Notes under the pieces: generated by a model
What the model was told of the DNA's origin: nothing
What the model saw: only the letters and a program-made list of their open reading frames with translations
Databases searched by the model: none
Shown here: positions 15,635-27,596 of the stretch, piece by piece
Layout of the letters: each line of letters starts with the position of its first letter
Position numbering within the stretch: position 1 is the first letter of the stretch
NCBI RefSeq assembly: GCF_026003995.1
Contig: NZ_BPIG01000001.1
Span: forward strand, 631,444-695,443
Source of the DNA: Tepidiforma sp.
Lineage (GTDB): Bacteria > Chloroflexota > Dehalococcoidia > Tepidiformales > Tepidiformaceae
Reading direction: 5' to 3'
DNA length: 64,000 bases
Made by a program: the position numbers and the translations under genes

Positions 15635-17110
15635 CTACGGGCCGGCTTCGAACCAGGCGCGGACCCGGTGGCGCTGGAGCTTGCCGCTCGCGGTGCGCGG
15701 GAGTTCGTCGGCCCGGAGCCAGCGGCGGGGAAGCTTGTAGCCCGCCAGCCGGCCGCGCAGCCAGGTCTCGAGGTCGTCCCAGCCCGCCGCGGCGCCGGGT
15801 TCGAAGGCGACGGCAGCGGCGACGACCTGCCCCCAGCGGTCGTCCGGCAGGCCGACGACCGCCGCTTCGCGCACCGCCGGGTGGGCTTCGAGGGCGGCTT
15901 CGACCTCGGCCGGGTAGACGTTCTCGCCGCCGGAGACGACGAGGTCGTCGCGGCGGTCGAGGACGTAGAGGAAGCCCTCGGCGTCGAGGCGGCCGATGTC
16001 GCCGGTGCGGAGCCAGCCGCCCCGGACGGTGCGGGCGGTGGCATCCGGGTCGTCGAAGTAGCCGGCGAAGACGGTCGGCCCGGCGACGAGGATTTCGCCC
16101 GGTTCGCCGGGGGGCGCATCGACGGCGACGCGGATGGAGAACAGGGGCTTGCCGGCGGAGCCGAGGTGCCCGAGGGCGTCGGCGGGCGGAAGGGTCGTGA
16201 CCTGGCTGGTCGCTTCGGTCAGGCCGTAGGTCTGGAGCACGGGCAGGCCGCGTGCTGCAGCCCGTTCGAGGAGGTCACGCGAGACGGGACCGCCGCCGAC
16301 GAGGACCGCCCGGAGCGCCTCCGGGAACGGGTCGGCGTCGGATTCGAGCATCCGGGCGAGCATCGTCGGGACGACCGAGAGGAGGGTGATGCGCTCGCGC
16401 CGGAGGGCGCGGTTCACGGCTGCGGGCTCGAAGCCCGGATGAATGACGATGGTCGTGCCCTGGATGAGGGAGCGCGTGGCGATGGAGAGGCCGCCGACGT
16501 GGCAGAGGGGCATGCAGGCGAGCCAGCGGTCGGCGGGGTCGACACCGATGTTGAAGGCAGACGCTGCGGCGCTCGCGAAGAAGTTCTCGAACGTGAGGCG
16601 TGCAGCCTTCGGCCGGCCCGTCGTGCCGGAAGTGAACATGAGGATGAAGTCGCCCGTCCACGTCCCGGGCCAGTTTTCAGCGGAGAGGGACAGGGCATCC
16701 TCGCGGGCCGTCTCGAGGCTGAGCGCGCGGGCGCCGGCCTCTGCAGCTACGGCCGCGGCCGCGGCGGCGTAGACCGCGTCGTGGAGGAGCACGCGGGCGC
16801 CGAGCCGCTGGACCTGCCAGGCGAGTTCTGCGTGCGACAGGCGCCAGTTGAGCGGCGCGAGCTGAACGCCGGCGCGGGCCGCGCCGAAGACGGCAGCCAC
16901 GAACGCGTTCGAATTCGCCGCGAGCAGCGCCGCCCGGTCACCCGGCTCGATGCCGGCGCCCAGCAGGAGGGCCGCGACGGCCGACGCACGGCGGTCGAGT
17001 TCGGCGAAGGACCAAACCTCAGCGCCAAATTCCACGGCAGGGTGCGCCGGGAGCACCGCGGCCCGGTGGGCGAGCCAGTCGAACGCCGGGGACTCACCCG
17101 GGGCGCTCAC
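15635..17110 (-). CDS. menE: o-Succinylbenzoate-CoA ligase
   Basis: A 491-residue ANL-superfamily acyl-CoA synthetase. It has the AMP-binding FTSGTTGRPKAARLT loop, LQTYGLTEATSQ, LRTGDIGRLD and a C-terminal lysine region ending TASGKLQRHRV. Sequence alone allows any acyl-CoA ligase. The MenE call rests on the GTGA overlap with menC and on its position in an otherwise complete men operon, where it activates OSB. Confidence 0.85.
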   Translation of the reverse strand: MSAPGESPAFDWLAHRAAVLPAHPAVEFGAEVWSFAELDRRASAVAALLLGAGIEPGDRAALLAANSNAFVAAVFGAARAGVQLAPLNWRLSHAELAWQVQRLGARVLLHDAVYAAAAAAVAAEAGARALSLETAREDALSLSAENWPGTWTGDFILMFTSGTTGRPKAARLTFENFFASAAASAFNIGVDPADRWLACMPLCHVGGLSIATRSLIQGTTIVIHPGFEPAAVNRALRRERITLLSVVPTMLARMLESDADPFPEALRAVLVGGGPVSRDLLERAAARGLPVLQTYGLTEATSQVTTLPPADALGHLGSAGKPLFSIRVAVDAPPGEPGEILVAGPTVFAGYFDDPDATARTVRGGWLRTGDIGRLDAEGFLYVLDRRDDLVVSGGENVYPAEVEAALEAHPAVREAAVVGLPDDRWGQVVAAAVAFEPGAAAGWDDLETWLRGRLAGYKLPRRWLRADELPRTASGKLQRHRVRAWFEAGP

Positions 17111-18191
17111 CGCGAGGTCTCCCGGGCGAGGGCGAGGCGGGGAAAGACGCCGGCCGGCGGCAGCGCGATGGACCCCGCGGCCGGCCGCGGCACGCCTTCG
17201 ACGAGGTCGTCGGCGACGGCGAGGGCGGTCGCCAGCCCGTGCGCCGTGCCCGGAGAGCCGAGCGCCGCGGCGAACTCGAGCACGGCGGCGTACCCCGCCC
17301 CGGACTCGAACGCGCCGGTGACGATGACCTCGATGCCGGCCGCGTGGGCGGCGCGGGCGAGGCCGGCCGCCGCCGCGAGGCCGAGCTGCGACGGCTTGAG
17401 GACGATCGCATCGCAGGTTTCCGGGGCAACGAGGGCGGCCGCACCGGAGCCGGCGAGGGACTCATCAAGGGCGATACGGAGACCACTGCGCGCCCGCAGC
17501 GCGGCGAGGCGGCCCGGCTGCGCGGCTTCGGCGGGGGAAACCGGCTGCTCCACGAGGTCCACCTCTGCGTCGCGCAGGGCGGGGGCCAGGGCAAGGAACT
17601 CCTCGCCGGGCCACGCGCCGTTGGCGTCGAGCCGCAGCCGCACCCGGGAGCCGAGACCTTCGCGGAGGCTGCGGAGCAGTTCGAGGTCGCGGTCGCGGCC
17701 GGGCCCGACCTTCACTTTGAGGACGGCGTAGCCCTCGGCGGCGGCCCGCTCGGCCTGCTCCAGCGCGGCGGGGACGTCGGCAGCATCGACGAGCGCGTTG
17801 ACCGCGAGGCTGGAAGGGCGCGGCCTGTTCGGTTCGAGCTGCGCCGAAGGCGGGAGGCCCAGCTGTTGCGCGGCGAGGAACCCGACGGCGCTCTGGAGGG
17901 CGAACGCCGCGGGCCCGGGCAGCGGGCAGGCGGCCGCCATGTGCCGTTGGAAGAGGTCCGCCGGCGCGGCGCCGGCGAGCGCGGGCAGGACCTCGCGGAG
18001 GGCCGCGACCGCCGCATCGAGCGGGTCACCCGGGCCGGGCAGCGGACAGCAATCGCCGAGCGCCGACCGCCCCTCCGCGTCGGTGAGCTCGAGGAGCACG
18101 CCTTCCCGGGAGCTGAAGCCGCCGCGGGCGTCCGTGTGCGGCGCGGCGAGCTGCAGCCGGTACGGCACGAGCCGGGCAGCGGCGATGGACG

Positions 18192-18195
<4 letters not shown>
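17107..18195 (-). CDS. menC: o-Succinylbenzoate synthase
   Basis: A 362-residue enolase-superfamily enzyme that dehydrates SHCHC to o-succinylbenzoate. Catalytic and metal-binding segments: VLKVKVG (catalytic lysine), RLDANGAW (Asp ligand), DLVEQPV (Glu ligand), IALDES (Asp ligand) and IVLKPSQLG (second lysine). The GTG start overlaps the menB stop, and its own stop overlaps the menE start. Upstream extensions are shadows of menB. Confidence 0.9.
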
Positions 18196-19018
<823 letters not shown>

Positions 19019-19022
<4 letters not shown>

Positions 19023-19861
19023 GGGTGGGCCTCCAGTGGGGGATGGGCGGATTCGGCGAGGAAGCGGGTTACTGCCGCGGCCGTTTCGGCCGGGGCTTCG
19101 AGCTGGGCAGCATGGCCGGCGCCGGGGATGGTCTCCGCCCGCGCATGCGGCGCGAGCGCGGCCATCGCCGCAGCGGCCTGCACGTATTTTGTGTCGAGCT
19201 CTCCCGCGAGCGCGAGAAAGGGGACGCGGAGGTCCCGGAGCGCGTCGTGAAAGGGCGGCTGCGCCCCGGCGCCCATGCCGCGCAGGCTGTTAGCGAGGCC
19301 GCGCGGCCGGTTGGCGAGGCGGATTGCGCGCTGGGCTTCGCGGACCCCGGCGGGGAGCCGCGCCTGCGTCGCCCAGAGCGGGAGCGACTCCCAGTAGGCG
19401 ACGAAGGCCGGGATGCCTTCCCGTTCGATGCGGTCGGCGAGGGCGTCGTCGGCGAGGCGGCGGGCCTCGCGCTCGGATTCGTCGGCGATGCCGGGCGATG
19501 CGCCGATGGTGACGAGGGCGGAGACCGCCCCCGGGTGGAGGCAGGCGACCGCGATGGCAGTGCGGCCGCCCATCGAGTAGCCGAGCCACGGCGCGCGCTC
19601 GACGCCGCAGTCGCGCACCGCCGCAACGGCGTCAGAAGCGGCGCGTTCGATGCGGTAGCAGCTGAGGTCATCCGGGGCGTCGGATTCGCCGTGGCCGACG
19701 ACGTCAACCGCGACGCAGCGGAACGAGCGGCCGAGCAACTGGCCAAACTCGCCCCACGCACGAGCGGAGCCAGTGAACCCATGGAGCAAGACGAGGGGCG
19801 GCCCCGCGCCCCACGTTTCGACGTTGAGGCGGAACCCGGGCGCGACCTCGACACGCGTCAT
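19019..19861 (-). CDS. menH: SHCHC synthase-type alpha/beta hydrolase
   Basis: A 280-residue alpha/beta hydrolase. It has [12 protein letters not shown] (oxyanion region), the nucleophile elbow GYSMGG, an acid in LAGELD, and catalytic histidine in [11 protein letters not shown]. The MenH role, eliminating pyruvate from SEPHCHC, is inferred from its place between menD and menB with four-base overlaps on both sides. Confidence 0.85.
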
Positions 19862-21579
19862 CGGACGAACACCCCTGCGGCCGCGCGGCCGGCCGCCTCC
19901 CAGGCGCGGCGGTGCATGACCACGTTCTCGGCGCGGTCAGTCTTGAGTTCCAGGACCGCCGGACCGCCCCGCTCCAGCCACGCGGCCACCTGTGCGCGGA
20001 AGCCGGGCCAGCTTTCGATGCGCGCCGCTGGCAGTTCGAAGAGTGCGGCCGCGCGGCAGACGTCGATGCGCGGCGGGGTCGCGAACCACCGTTCGAACTG
20101 CCGCTCGTGGGCGATCTGCGGCAGGTAGTGGAAGATCCCGCCGCCGTCGTTGTTGACGACCACGACGAGGAGCGGCGGCGCGTGCTCCCGGGCCAGCCAC
20201 AGCGCATTCAGGTCGTGAAGGAACGACACATCGCCGACGACGACCGCCGTCGGCCGCCCGGCAGCCGCAGCGCCCGCAGCGGTCGACACGACCCCGTCGA
20301 TGCCGTTTGCGCCCCGGTTCGCGGTGATGTCCAGCGGGGCTTCGCGACGCCCAAAGAAATCATCGAGGTCGCGAACGGGCATGCTGTTGCCGGCGATGAG
20401 CGCGGCGCCAGCCGGCAGCGCGCCGCGCAGCTCGAAAAAGACACGGCCTTCGAAGGCGCCGTCTTCTTGCCGGCAGGCGGCGTCGAGCGCGGCGCGCGCC
20501 GCACGGTCGGCTTCGACCCAGGCGGCGCACCAGCCGGGCTCAGCGGCGGCGCGGGCATCGCTGAGCGCGGCTGCGACCTGCCCCGGGTCGCCCGGGAGCA
20601 CCGCCGGGACCAGGCCGTTCGGCTCCCGGAAGCCGCCGGGGAGGTCGACCAGAATTTGTGGGACACCTGCGAGGGACGCGAGGAACTGGTTGAGGGCCTT
20701 CGACGTCGGCGCCGCACCAAACCGAAGCACGAAATCGGGCATCGGCGGCGCTACCGTCCGCATCCAGCTGTCGTACGCGTCGAGCACCGGGGCATCCGGG
20801 CCGACGCCCGCGCGCAGGCCGCTGAGCGGGTCGGCGAGGACGGGCGCCTCGAGCGCCCGCCCGAGGGCGACGAGCGGCTCCAGCGGCAGGCCGCCGGTCT
20901 CGGGACCGGCCACGATGAGCGGACGGCGGGCCTCCCGCAGGAGCCGCCTGGCGTCCTCGAGCGCCGCCGGGTCGGGCGGATGGCCGGGACGCGGCAGCGG
21001 ACCCGCCGCGGGGCGCCAGTCGGCGGGGTGGTCGGCAGGTGATTCGACCAGCGGCTCCTCGAAGGGGGCATTGACCTGCACCGGGCCGGGAAGTCCAGCG
21101 AGCGCCATGCTCACGGCCCGGCGGCCGGCGACCTCGAACGCCGGGGCGTCGGACGGGCTCGCAGGCGCGGGGAGGTCGACCGACCAGCGGACATGGCGGC
21201 CGAAGAGGTGGACCTGGTCGACGGTCTGGGCCGCGCCGAGGTCACGCAGCCGCGGCGGCCTGTCGGCGGTGAGCGCGATGACGGGCACGCGAGAGAGGTT
21301 CGCCTCGGCGATGGCCGGGAAGAGGTTCGCGACCGCGGTGCCCGACGTGCAGGCGATGGGCACCGGTGTGCCCGTCGCGCGGGCTAAGCCAAGCGCAAAA
21401 AAGCCCGCCGACCGTTCGTCGATGACGAGGCGCGGGCAGATGACGTCCTGGTCGGCGAGGGCGAAGACGAGGGGCGTCGACCGGCTGCCGGGGGTGACGA
21501 CGGCATGGCGGACGCCAGCGCGGGCGAGCCCCTCGACGAGCGCGCGGGCGGCTGCGGTGTTGGCGCGGGCGATGCTCAC
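19858..21579 (-). CDS. menD: SEPHCHC synthase
   Basis: A 573-residue thiamine-diphosphate enzyme joining isochorismate and 2-oxoglutarate. Visible features are the N-terminal VTPGSRSTPLVFAL, ACTSGTAVANLFPAI, ITANRGANGIDGVVSTA and the cofactor segment VVVNNDGGGIFHYLP. Length is typical. The GTG start overlaps the menF stop (GTGA), and its stop overlaps the menH ATG. Confidence 0.94.
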   Translation of the reverse strand: MSIARANTAAARALVEGLARAGVRHAVVTPGSRSTPLVFALADQDVICPRLVIDERSAGFFALGLARATGTPVPIACTSGTAVANLFPAIAEANLSRVPVIALTADRPPRLRDLGAAQTVDQVHLFGRHVRWSVDLPAPASPSDAPAFEVAGRRAVSMALAGLPGPVQVNAPFEEPLVESPADHPADWRPAAGPLPRPGHPPDPAALEDARRLLREARRPLIVAGPETGGLPLEPLVALGRALEAPVLADPLSGLRAGVGPDAPVLDAYDSWMRTVAPPMPDFVLRFGAAPTSKALNQFLASLAGVPQILVDLPGGFREPNGLVPAVLPGDPGQVAAALSDARAAAEPGWCAAWVEADRAARAALDAACRQEDGAFEGRVFFELRGALPAGAALIAGNSMPVRDLDDFFGRREAPLDITANRGANGIDGVVSTAAGAAAAGRPTAVVVGDVSFLHDLNALWLAREHAPPLLVVVVNNDGGGIFHYLPQIAHERQFERWFATPPRIDVCRAAALFELPAARIESWPGFRAQVAAWLERGGPAVLELKTDRAENVVMHRRAWEAAGRAAAGVFVR

Positions 21580-22844
21580 CGGGCGATGACTCCCCGGAGG
21601 GCATCGAGCTTGGATTCGATTTCGTCGAGTTCGGCGGCCGGGGTGGAATCGGCTACGATGCCGGCCCCCGCGTACAGCCGCGCGGCGCCGCTGCTGAGCA
21701 GGGCGGTGCGGAGGCCGACGACGAATTCGCCGTCCCCGGCGGGGTCGACCCAGCCGATGGGGCCGGCATACCAGCCGCGGTCCATCCCTTCGAGGCGGCG
21801 GATGGCGTCGAGGGCCGCGGGGCGCGGCCAGCCGCCGACGGCCGGGGTGGGGTGGAGCCGTTCGACGAGGTCGAGGAGGCCCGCGCCCGGCGCGAGCCGG
21901 CCGGTGATCGGCGTATAGAGGTGCTGGATATTGGCGAGCTTCATCACGGACGGCTCAGGCGGGACGTGCAGTCCGCTGACCAGCTCGCCCGCTTCGCACA
22001 GGATCGCCTCGACGACCAGGCGGTGCTCCCAGCGTTCCTTCGGGCTGCCAAGGAGGTCGAGCTCGAGCTGGCGGTCGAGGTCGGGGGACGCGCCCCGGCG
22101 GCGCGAGCCGGCGAGCGAGACGAGCTCGACCCGCCCGGCGCTCACGCCGGCGAGCGGCTCGGGGCTCGCGCCGAGCCACGTGCTGCCGCCTGCGCGGAAA
22201 CTGAAGACGCTGCAGGTCGGGAAGGCAGCGGCGAGCCGGGCGAGGACGTCGGCCGGGGTGACGCCGCCGAGCGGGGCGCTTCGTGACCCCGCGAGGACGA
22301 CCTTCTCGTAGCGCCCGGCGCGGATTTCCCGCACGGCCTCGGCGATGGCGCCGGCGAGCGTCTCACGGTCGGCCTCACCAGCGGGCGAGGCAGGCGCCTC
22401 CTGCGGCAAGGGGAAGTCGCCGGCGCAGGCGATGCCGGACCAGCGGTCGCCCTCTCGAATGATCGTGATGGCCGGGAGGAGCACCTGCCAGCCGCCGAAC
22501 ACGTCCCAGAGCGGGTCGCGGTGCGGTGCGCCGGGGTCGAAGCTGGCGCCGGCGAAGATGAGCGGCCGGACGGCGGTGCTGGCGACGTCCAGGCGCTGCA
22601 GCAGGTCGGTGACTGCGTTGCGGGCCGCCGCGAACCCCTCGCCGCGGGGACCGGCGATGCGTACCGCTACCCCGAGCCCGAAGACGTGCAGGCCGCGGGA
22701 GGGACGCTCCCAGGTCACAGCAGCGTGTTCGCGGAGCCAGCGCTCGCCGCGCGCGCGGTACCACGCGACGGTCGCGGGGGAAAGCGGCGTCACGGTGATT
22801 CGGCCGGGCGCCGCTGCGGGGCGAGTCGTCGAGGGAGCAGACAT
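21576..22844 (-). CDS. menF: Isochorismate synthase
   Basis: A 422-residue chorismate-binding enzyme, first in the men operon. The C-terminal half has YEKVVLAGSRSA, FPTCSVFSF, LGASPEPLAGV, the SLAGSRRRGASPDLD segment, a conserved KERWEH, and PTPAVGGWPR near the end, all standard for isochorismate synthases. The first ~130 residues are variable, as usual. In the menaquinone context it makes isochorismate for MenD rather than a siderophore. Confidence 0.92.
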   Translation of the reverse strand: MSAPSTTRPAAAPGRITVTPLSPATVAWYRARGERWLREHAAVTWERPSRGLHVFGLGVAVRIAGPRGEGFAAARNAVTDLLQRLDVASTAVRPLIFAGASFDPGAPHRDPLWDVFGGWQVLLPAITIIREGDRWSGIACAGDFPLPQEAPASPAGEADRETLAGAIAEAVREIRAGRYEKVVLAGSRSAPLGGVTPADVLARLAAAFPTCSVFSFRAGGSTWLGASPEPLAGVSAGRVELVSLAGSRRRGASPDLDRQLELDLLGSPKERWEHRLVVEAILCEAGELVSGLHVPPEPSVMKLANIQHLYTPITGRLAPGAGLLDLVERLHPTPAVGGWPRPAALDAIRRLEGMDRGWYAGPIGWVDPAGDGEFVVGLRTALLSSGAARLYAGAGIVADSTPAAELDEIESKLDALRGVIAR

Positions 22845-22917
22845 CGGCCGTTGAACTTCTTTCTGCGGGGTTCGACAACAGGCTACCGCCCGGGGGCGCT
22901 ACGGGCTGTACGTGGGC

Positions 22918-25497
22918 TCACCCCGCCTGGCCGAGGCCGGCGCGCGCGGCGTCGCGGCAGCGGAGGGCACGCTCCATGTCGTCGATGAACTCGAGCACCG
23001 TGCGGCGGAGGAGCACCTGGTCCCCTGCCCGCTCGAGGAGCTGCCGGGCACGCTCGATGACCGGCTTCTCGACGCGGTAAGCGGGCGCGAGGTTGCGGAA
23101 GAAGTCGGTCGCGAACTCCTTGTCGCGCTCGGCGAAGACCGTAGGGACGGCATCGAAGAAGCGGTCGACGTAGGGTTCGAGCAGGGCCCGCTGGTGGCGC
23201 CAGTTGAAGCCGGACATGGCCGCGGCGGTGAGGTAGAGCGAACCGTAGCCCTCGCCGAGGAACTTCGCCCAGGCGGCTTCCTTCACCGCAGGGTCGGGTG
23301 CCGACGTCTCGGCGCGGAGGCGGGCGCGGACGCCGCGGTCCGAGGGGTCGCGCGCGGCCTCGGCGGCAAGCCGCTCAGCGGCCCCGGGCAGCCCGTAGGC
23401 GACGGCCTTCGCGGCGATGGCCCAGCGCATCTCCTGGTCGATGAGGAGGCCGGGGACGGCGACCTCGCCATCGGCAAGGCGGCAGAGGGTTTCGACGTCC
23501 CCGGCGGTCGCAGCGGCGCCGATGAGCGTCCGGGCCCAGAGTTTCTGCAGGTCGCCCTGCGGAGCCCCCCGGAGGGCGGCGAGGGCGGCTTCGAAGAACT
23601 GGCGGGCCTCGGGCTCGATCGCCTCGTCGGGCACGTACCGGCCGAGCGCGAGGAGCGCGTTCGAAGTGACCGCTTCGAGCAGCTCGGGGTGGTGTTCGCG
23701 CGGCGCCTTCTCCCGGACGAGGGCGAGGTAGCGGAGCGACGAGAGCTGCTGGTCGCGGACCATGTTCCAGAGCGATGCCCAGAGCTGCAGGCGGAGCAGC
23801 GTGTCGTCGACGCGGTCGATGTGGGCGAGTACGTACTCGAGTGAGACCGGGTCGAGCGCGACCTTGCAGTAGCCGTGGTCGCCGTAGTTCGGGAAGACGA
23901 AATCCGGCCGCGGCAGGCCGACGGCTTCGGGGAGCTCGGCGCGCGGGCCGCTGATAGAAGCCGGCAGGACGGTGACGCGGAGGCCGGCTTCCTCTTCACG
24001 GGCGAGCCCGACGTCGAGGCGGTGCGGGCGGAGGTAGGGATAGTCGGCGGGCGCGGTTTGCTCGAGCGCGAGGGAGGCGACGCGGTCGCCTTCGACGGTC
24101 CAGCGGGCGGCGATCGTGTTGAGGGAGGGGGTTTCGAGCCAGAGTCGTGCCCATTCGGCGAGCGGCGTGCCGCTGCCGTGCTCGACGGCGGCGAGGAAGT
24201 CGGCGAGCGTGGCGTTGCCATAGGCGTAGCGGCGGAAATACTCCCGCATGCCTTCGCGGAAGCCTTCGAGGCCGACGGCCGCGACGAGCTGCTTGAGGAC
24301 GGAGGCGCCTTTGCCGTAGGTAATGCCGTCGAAGTTCAGGAACGTCTGGTCCGTGTCCTCGACGGTGCCGGCAATGGGGTGGGTCGTCACGAGCTGGTCC
24401 TGCCGGTAGGCCCAGTTCTTGATGGACGAGGCGAAATCGAGCCAGCCGCTATCGAACTTCGTGGCCTGGTCCATGCAGAGGTAGGACATGTAGGTGGCGA
24501 AGCTCTCGTTCAGCCAGAGGTCGTTCCACCAGCGCATCGTGACGAGGTTGCCGAACCACATGTGCGCCATCTCGTGGAGGACGACTTCGGCCCGGGAGCG
24601 GCGCTGGTTCGTGGTGGGCGGGTCGCGGAAGACCATGTATTCGTTGTGGGTGACGCAGGCGACGTTCTCCATCGCCCCGGAATTGAACTCGGGCACGAAC
24701 ACCTGGTCGTACTTGCCGAACGGGTAGGCGAACCCGAAGAAGTCGGCGTAGAAGTCGAGGCCCTGCTTCGAGACTTCGAAGATTTCGTCGGCGTCGAGGT
24801 AGCGGGCGAGCGACTTTCGGCAGAAAAGCCCGAGGTCGGTGTCGCCGTGGCGGTCCCGGACGACGTGGTAGGGGCCGGCGACGAGCGCGAAGAGGTAGGT
24901 GGAGAAGCGCTTCGTCGGCTGGAATGCCCAGCGGCGGCGGCCGCCGGGAGCGGCTTCGACCGAGGCCGGGGCGGTGTTGTGGATGAGCTCCCAGCCCGCC
25001 GGGGCAGTCACGGTGAGGCGATAGGTGCCCTTGATGTCGGGCTGGTCGAACTGCGGGAAGAGGCGGTGGCTCTCGTAGGGTTCGAAGTTGGTGTAGAGGT
25101 ACTCCTCGCCGTCTTCGGGGTCGATGAACTGGTGGAAGCCGTCGCCCTCGTGGTCGTAGTCGTTTTCGTAGACGATGCGGACCGTATTCGAAGCCGCGAG
25201 CGCCTCCGCGGGGAGCCAGAGTCGGTAGCCGTTCCAGCGGAGGGATTCGATGACCCGGCCGTTGACGTCGAGCCGCTCGATGTGGCGGCCGCGGAAGTCG
25301 AGGAAGAGGTCGCCTTCGCCGGCGAGGTCGAAGCGGAGGGTCGCATCGCCGCGGTAGCCGGGAGCGCCAGCGGTGAGGTCGAGGTCGAGGACGTAGTCGC
25401 AGGCGCTGACGCGGGCGGCGCGGGCCTCGGCTTCGGCCTGCGTGAGCACATCGCGCGGGGTCTCGTCCGGGGAATTCGGTGCGGGGTCGTTCGCCAT
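22918..25497 (-). CDS. pepN: M1-family aminopeptidase N
   Basis: An 859-residue zinc aminopeptidase of the actinobacterial/Chloroflexota PepN type. The GAMEN substrate motif occurs in NSGAMENVACVT near residue 275. The zinc site HEMAHMWFGNLV and a downstream E in WLNESFATYM follow. An ERAP1-like C-terminal domain covers roughly 530-850. It trims N-terminal residues from peptides in the cytoplasm; no signal peptide is present. ATG 25497 has GGAG upstream at good spacing. Confidence 0.93.
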   Translation of the reverse strand: MANDPAPNSPDETPRDVLTQAEAEARAARVSACDYVLDLDLTAGAPGYRGDATLRFDLAGEGDLFLDFRGRHIERLDVNGRVIESLRWNGYRLWLPAEALAASNTVRIVYENDYDHEGDGFHQFIDPEDGEEYLYTNFEPYESHRLFPQFDQPDIKGTYRLTVTAPAGWELIHNTAPASVEAAPGGRRRWAFQPTKRFSTYLFALVAGPYHVVRDRHGDTDLGLFCRKSLARYLDADEIFEVSKQGLDFYADFFGFAYPFGKYDQVFVPEFNSGAMENVACVTHNEYMVFRDPPTTNQRRSRAEVVLHEMAHMWFGNLVTMRWWNDLWLNESFATYMSYLCMDQATKFDSGWLDFASSIKNWAYRQDQLVTTHPIAGTVEDTDQTFLNFDGITYGKGASVLKQLVAAVGLEGFREGMREYFRRYAYGNATLADFLAAVEHGSGTPLAEWARLWLETPSLNTIAARWTVEGDRVASLALEQTAPADYPYLRPHRLDVGLAREEEAGLRVTVLPASISGPRAELPEAVGLPRPDFVFPNYGDHGYCKVALDPVSLEYVLAHIDRVDDTLLRLQLWASLWNMVRDQQLSSLRYLALVREKAPREHHPELLEAVTSNALLALGRYVPDEAIEPEARQFFEAALAALRGAPQGDLQKLWARTLIGAAATAGDVETLCRLADGEVAVPGLLIDQEMRWAIAAKAVAYGLPGAAERLAAEAARDPSDRGVRARLRAETSAPDPAVKEAAWAKFLGEGYGSLYLTAAAMSGFNWRHQRALLEPYVDRFFDAVPTVFAERDKEFATDFFRNLAPAYRVEKPVIERARQLLERAGDQVLLRRTVLEFIDDMERALRCRDAARAGLGQAG

Positions 25498-25615
25498 CTT
25501 GGGCTCCAGCGCGGCCCGGTGCCGCTCTCAAAAGGATGACGGAGAGCAGGGTAGGCGATTTTCCGCAGTGAGGCACGGGAAAACGGCATGGGGGACTGGC
25601 GGACCGGGCGGCGCG

Positions 25616-25644
25616 GTGACCCATTTCGTGAACCGGAGTACAAT
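25616..25644 (+). promoter_or_regulatory. Promoter of the NTF2-like gene
   Basis: GTGACC (25616-25621) and TACAAT (25639-25644) are 17 bases apart, the best sigma-70-like pair in the window. Initiation near 25651 would leave a 27-base leader that contains AGGTGG ahead of the ATG at 25678. Confidence 0.6.
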
Positions 25645-25677
25645 CCGGCCGACCCCAGCGCAGGTGGCCGCACGCCT

Positions 25678-26493
25678 ATGTCCCACATCTCCGCCGTCAA
25701 TGCCCTGATCACCGCGATCAACTTCGACCGGTTCGCTGAAATCGAGGCGCGCCACCGGCCCGATGCGGTGTTCCAGTCGTTTCGCGGGCCGACCCTGCGC
25801 GATTCGGTGGCGATTGCCGACTGGCACCGCGAGTTCCTGCGGGACTACCAGGACTGCAACTACGCCGACCTCGAATACATCGAGGAAGGCAATGCCGTGG
25901 CGGTCCGGGCGACGATCGAGGCGAAGGGCTACGACTGGCGGCCGTTCACCCAGCGGGTCATCGAAATCTTCGAGTTCGAGAGCGAGGACGAGGAGGAGGT
26001 GGCCCGGCGCCGCCTGTACGCGACGCTGCGGGACATCACCCTCGACAAGCCGGCAACGGCGGCGCTGAACGACGCGCTCGGCTACCGGGGCGGCAGCGCC
26101 TCGCAGACGCGGCAGGTCGTGCAGGCGTTCTACGATGCCCTGCTGGCGGGCGACCGGGATGCCGCGCTGGAGAAGCTGTCGCCGAAAGCGACGGTCATCG
26201 ACGGGGTCTACGGGGTGGTGACCGGGCCCGAGAACGTGCTCGGGCTGCTGGCCTCGATCCCGATGCCGGCCTTCGGCAAGCTCCGGGTGACGAACCTGAT
26301 GGCGGGCGACCACATGGCGATGGTCGAGCTCGCGATCGACCCGGCGCGGCCGCGCTTCGCCGACTGGGTGCGGCTGGTCGACGGCAAGATCCAGGTGATC
26401 GAGGGGTACGCGATGCTGCGCGAGCTCGGCATCAACCCGTACGAGAACTACGCGCAGGACCGGCACCAGCGCCGGGTCATCATGCCGGCCTGA
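25678..26493 (+). CDS. SnoaL/NTF2-like protein with two tandem domains
   Basis: A 271-residue soluble protein. Residues ~1-115 and ~135-245 each look like an NTF2/SnoaL-like alpha+beta barrel. The first has ARHRPDAVFQSFRGPTLRDS and the second VVQAFYDALLAGDRDAALEKL and a TGPENVLGL segment. Members range from polyketide cyclases to small-molecule isomerases; no catalytic residues can be assigned. The ATG at 25678 is preferred because the promoter ends upstream and AGGTGG precedes it. An earlier GTG/ATG at 25588 would overlap the promoter. Confidence 0.7.
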   Translation: MSHISAVNALITAINFDRFAEIEARHRPDAVFQSFRGPTLRDSVAIADWHREFLRDYQDCNYADLEYIEEGNAVAVRATIEAKGYDWRPFTQRVIEIFEFESEDEEEVARRRLYATLRDITLDKPATAALNDALGYRGGSASQTRQVVQAFYDALLAGDRDAALEKLSPKATVIDGVYGVVTGPENVLGLLASIPMPAFGKLRVTNLMAGDHMAMVELAIDPARPRFADWVRLVDGKIQVIEGYAMLRELGINPYENYAQDRHQRRVIMPA

Positions 26494-26538
26494 TCCCCGG
26501 CTCCCGCCCGGGCGGGGGCGCTCTTCCGCCTCTCCTGA

Positions 26539-27564
<1,026 letters not shown>

Positions 27565-27596
27565 CCCGGCGCGCAGCGCGGCAGCGGAGGTGCCCG

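Noticed and set aside
14657-17731. A 1024-codon plus-strand frame over the men genes
   Set aside because: Antisense shadow of the luciferase-like gene, menE and menC, which have clear motifs on the minus strand.
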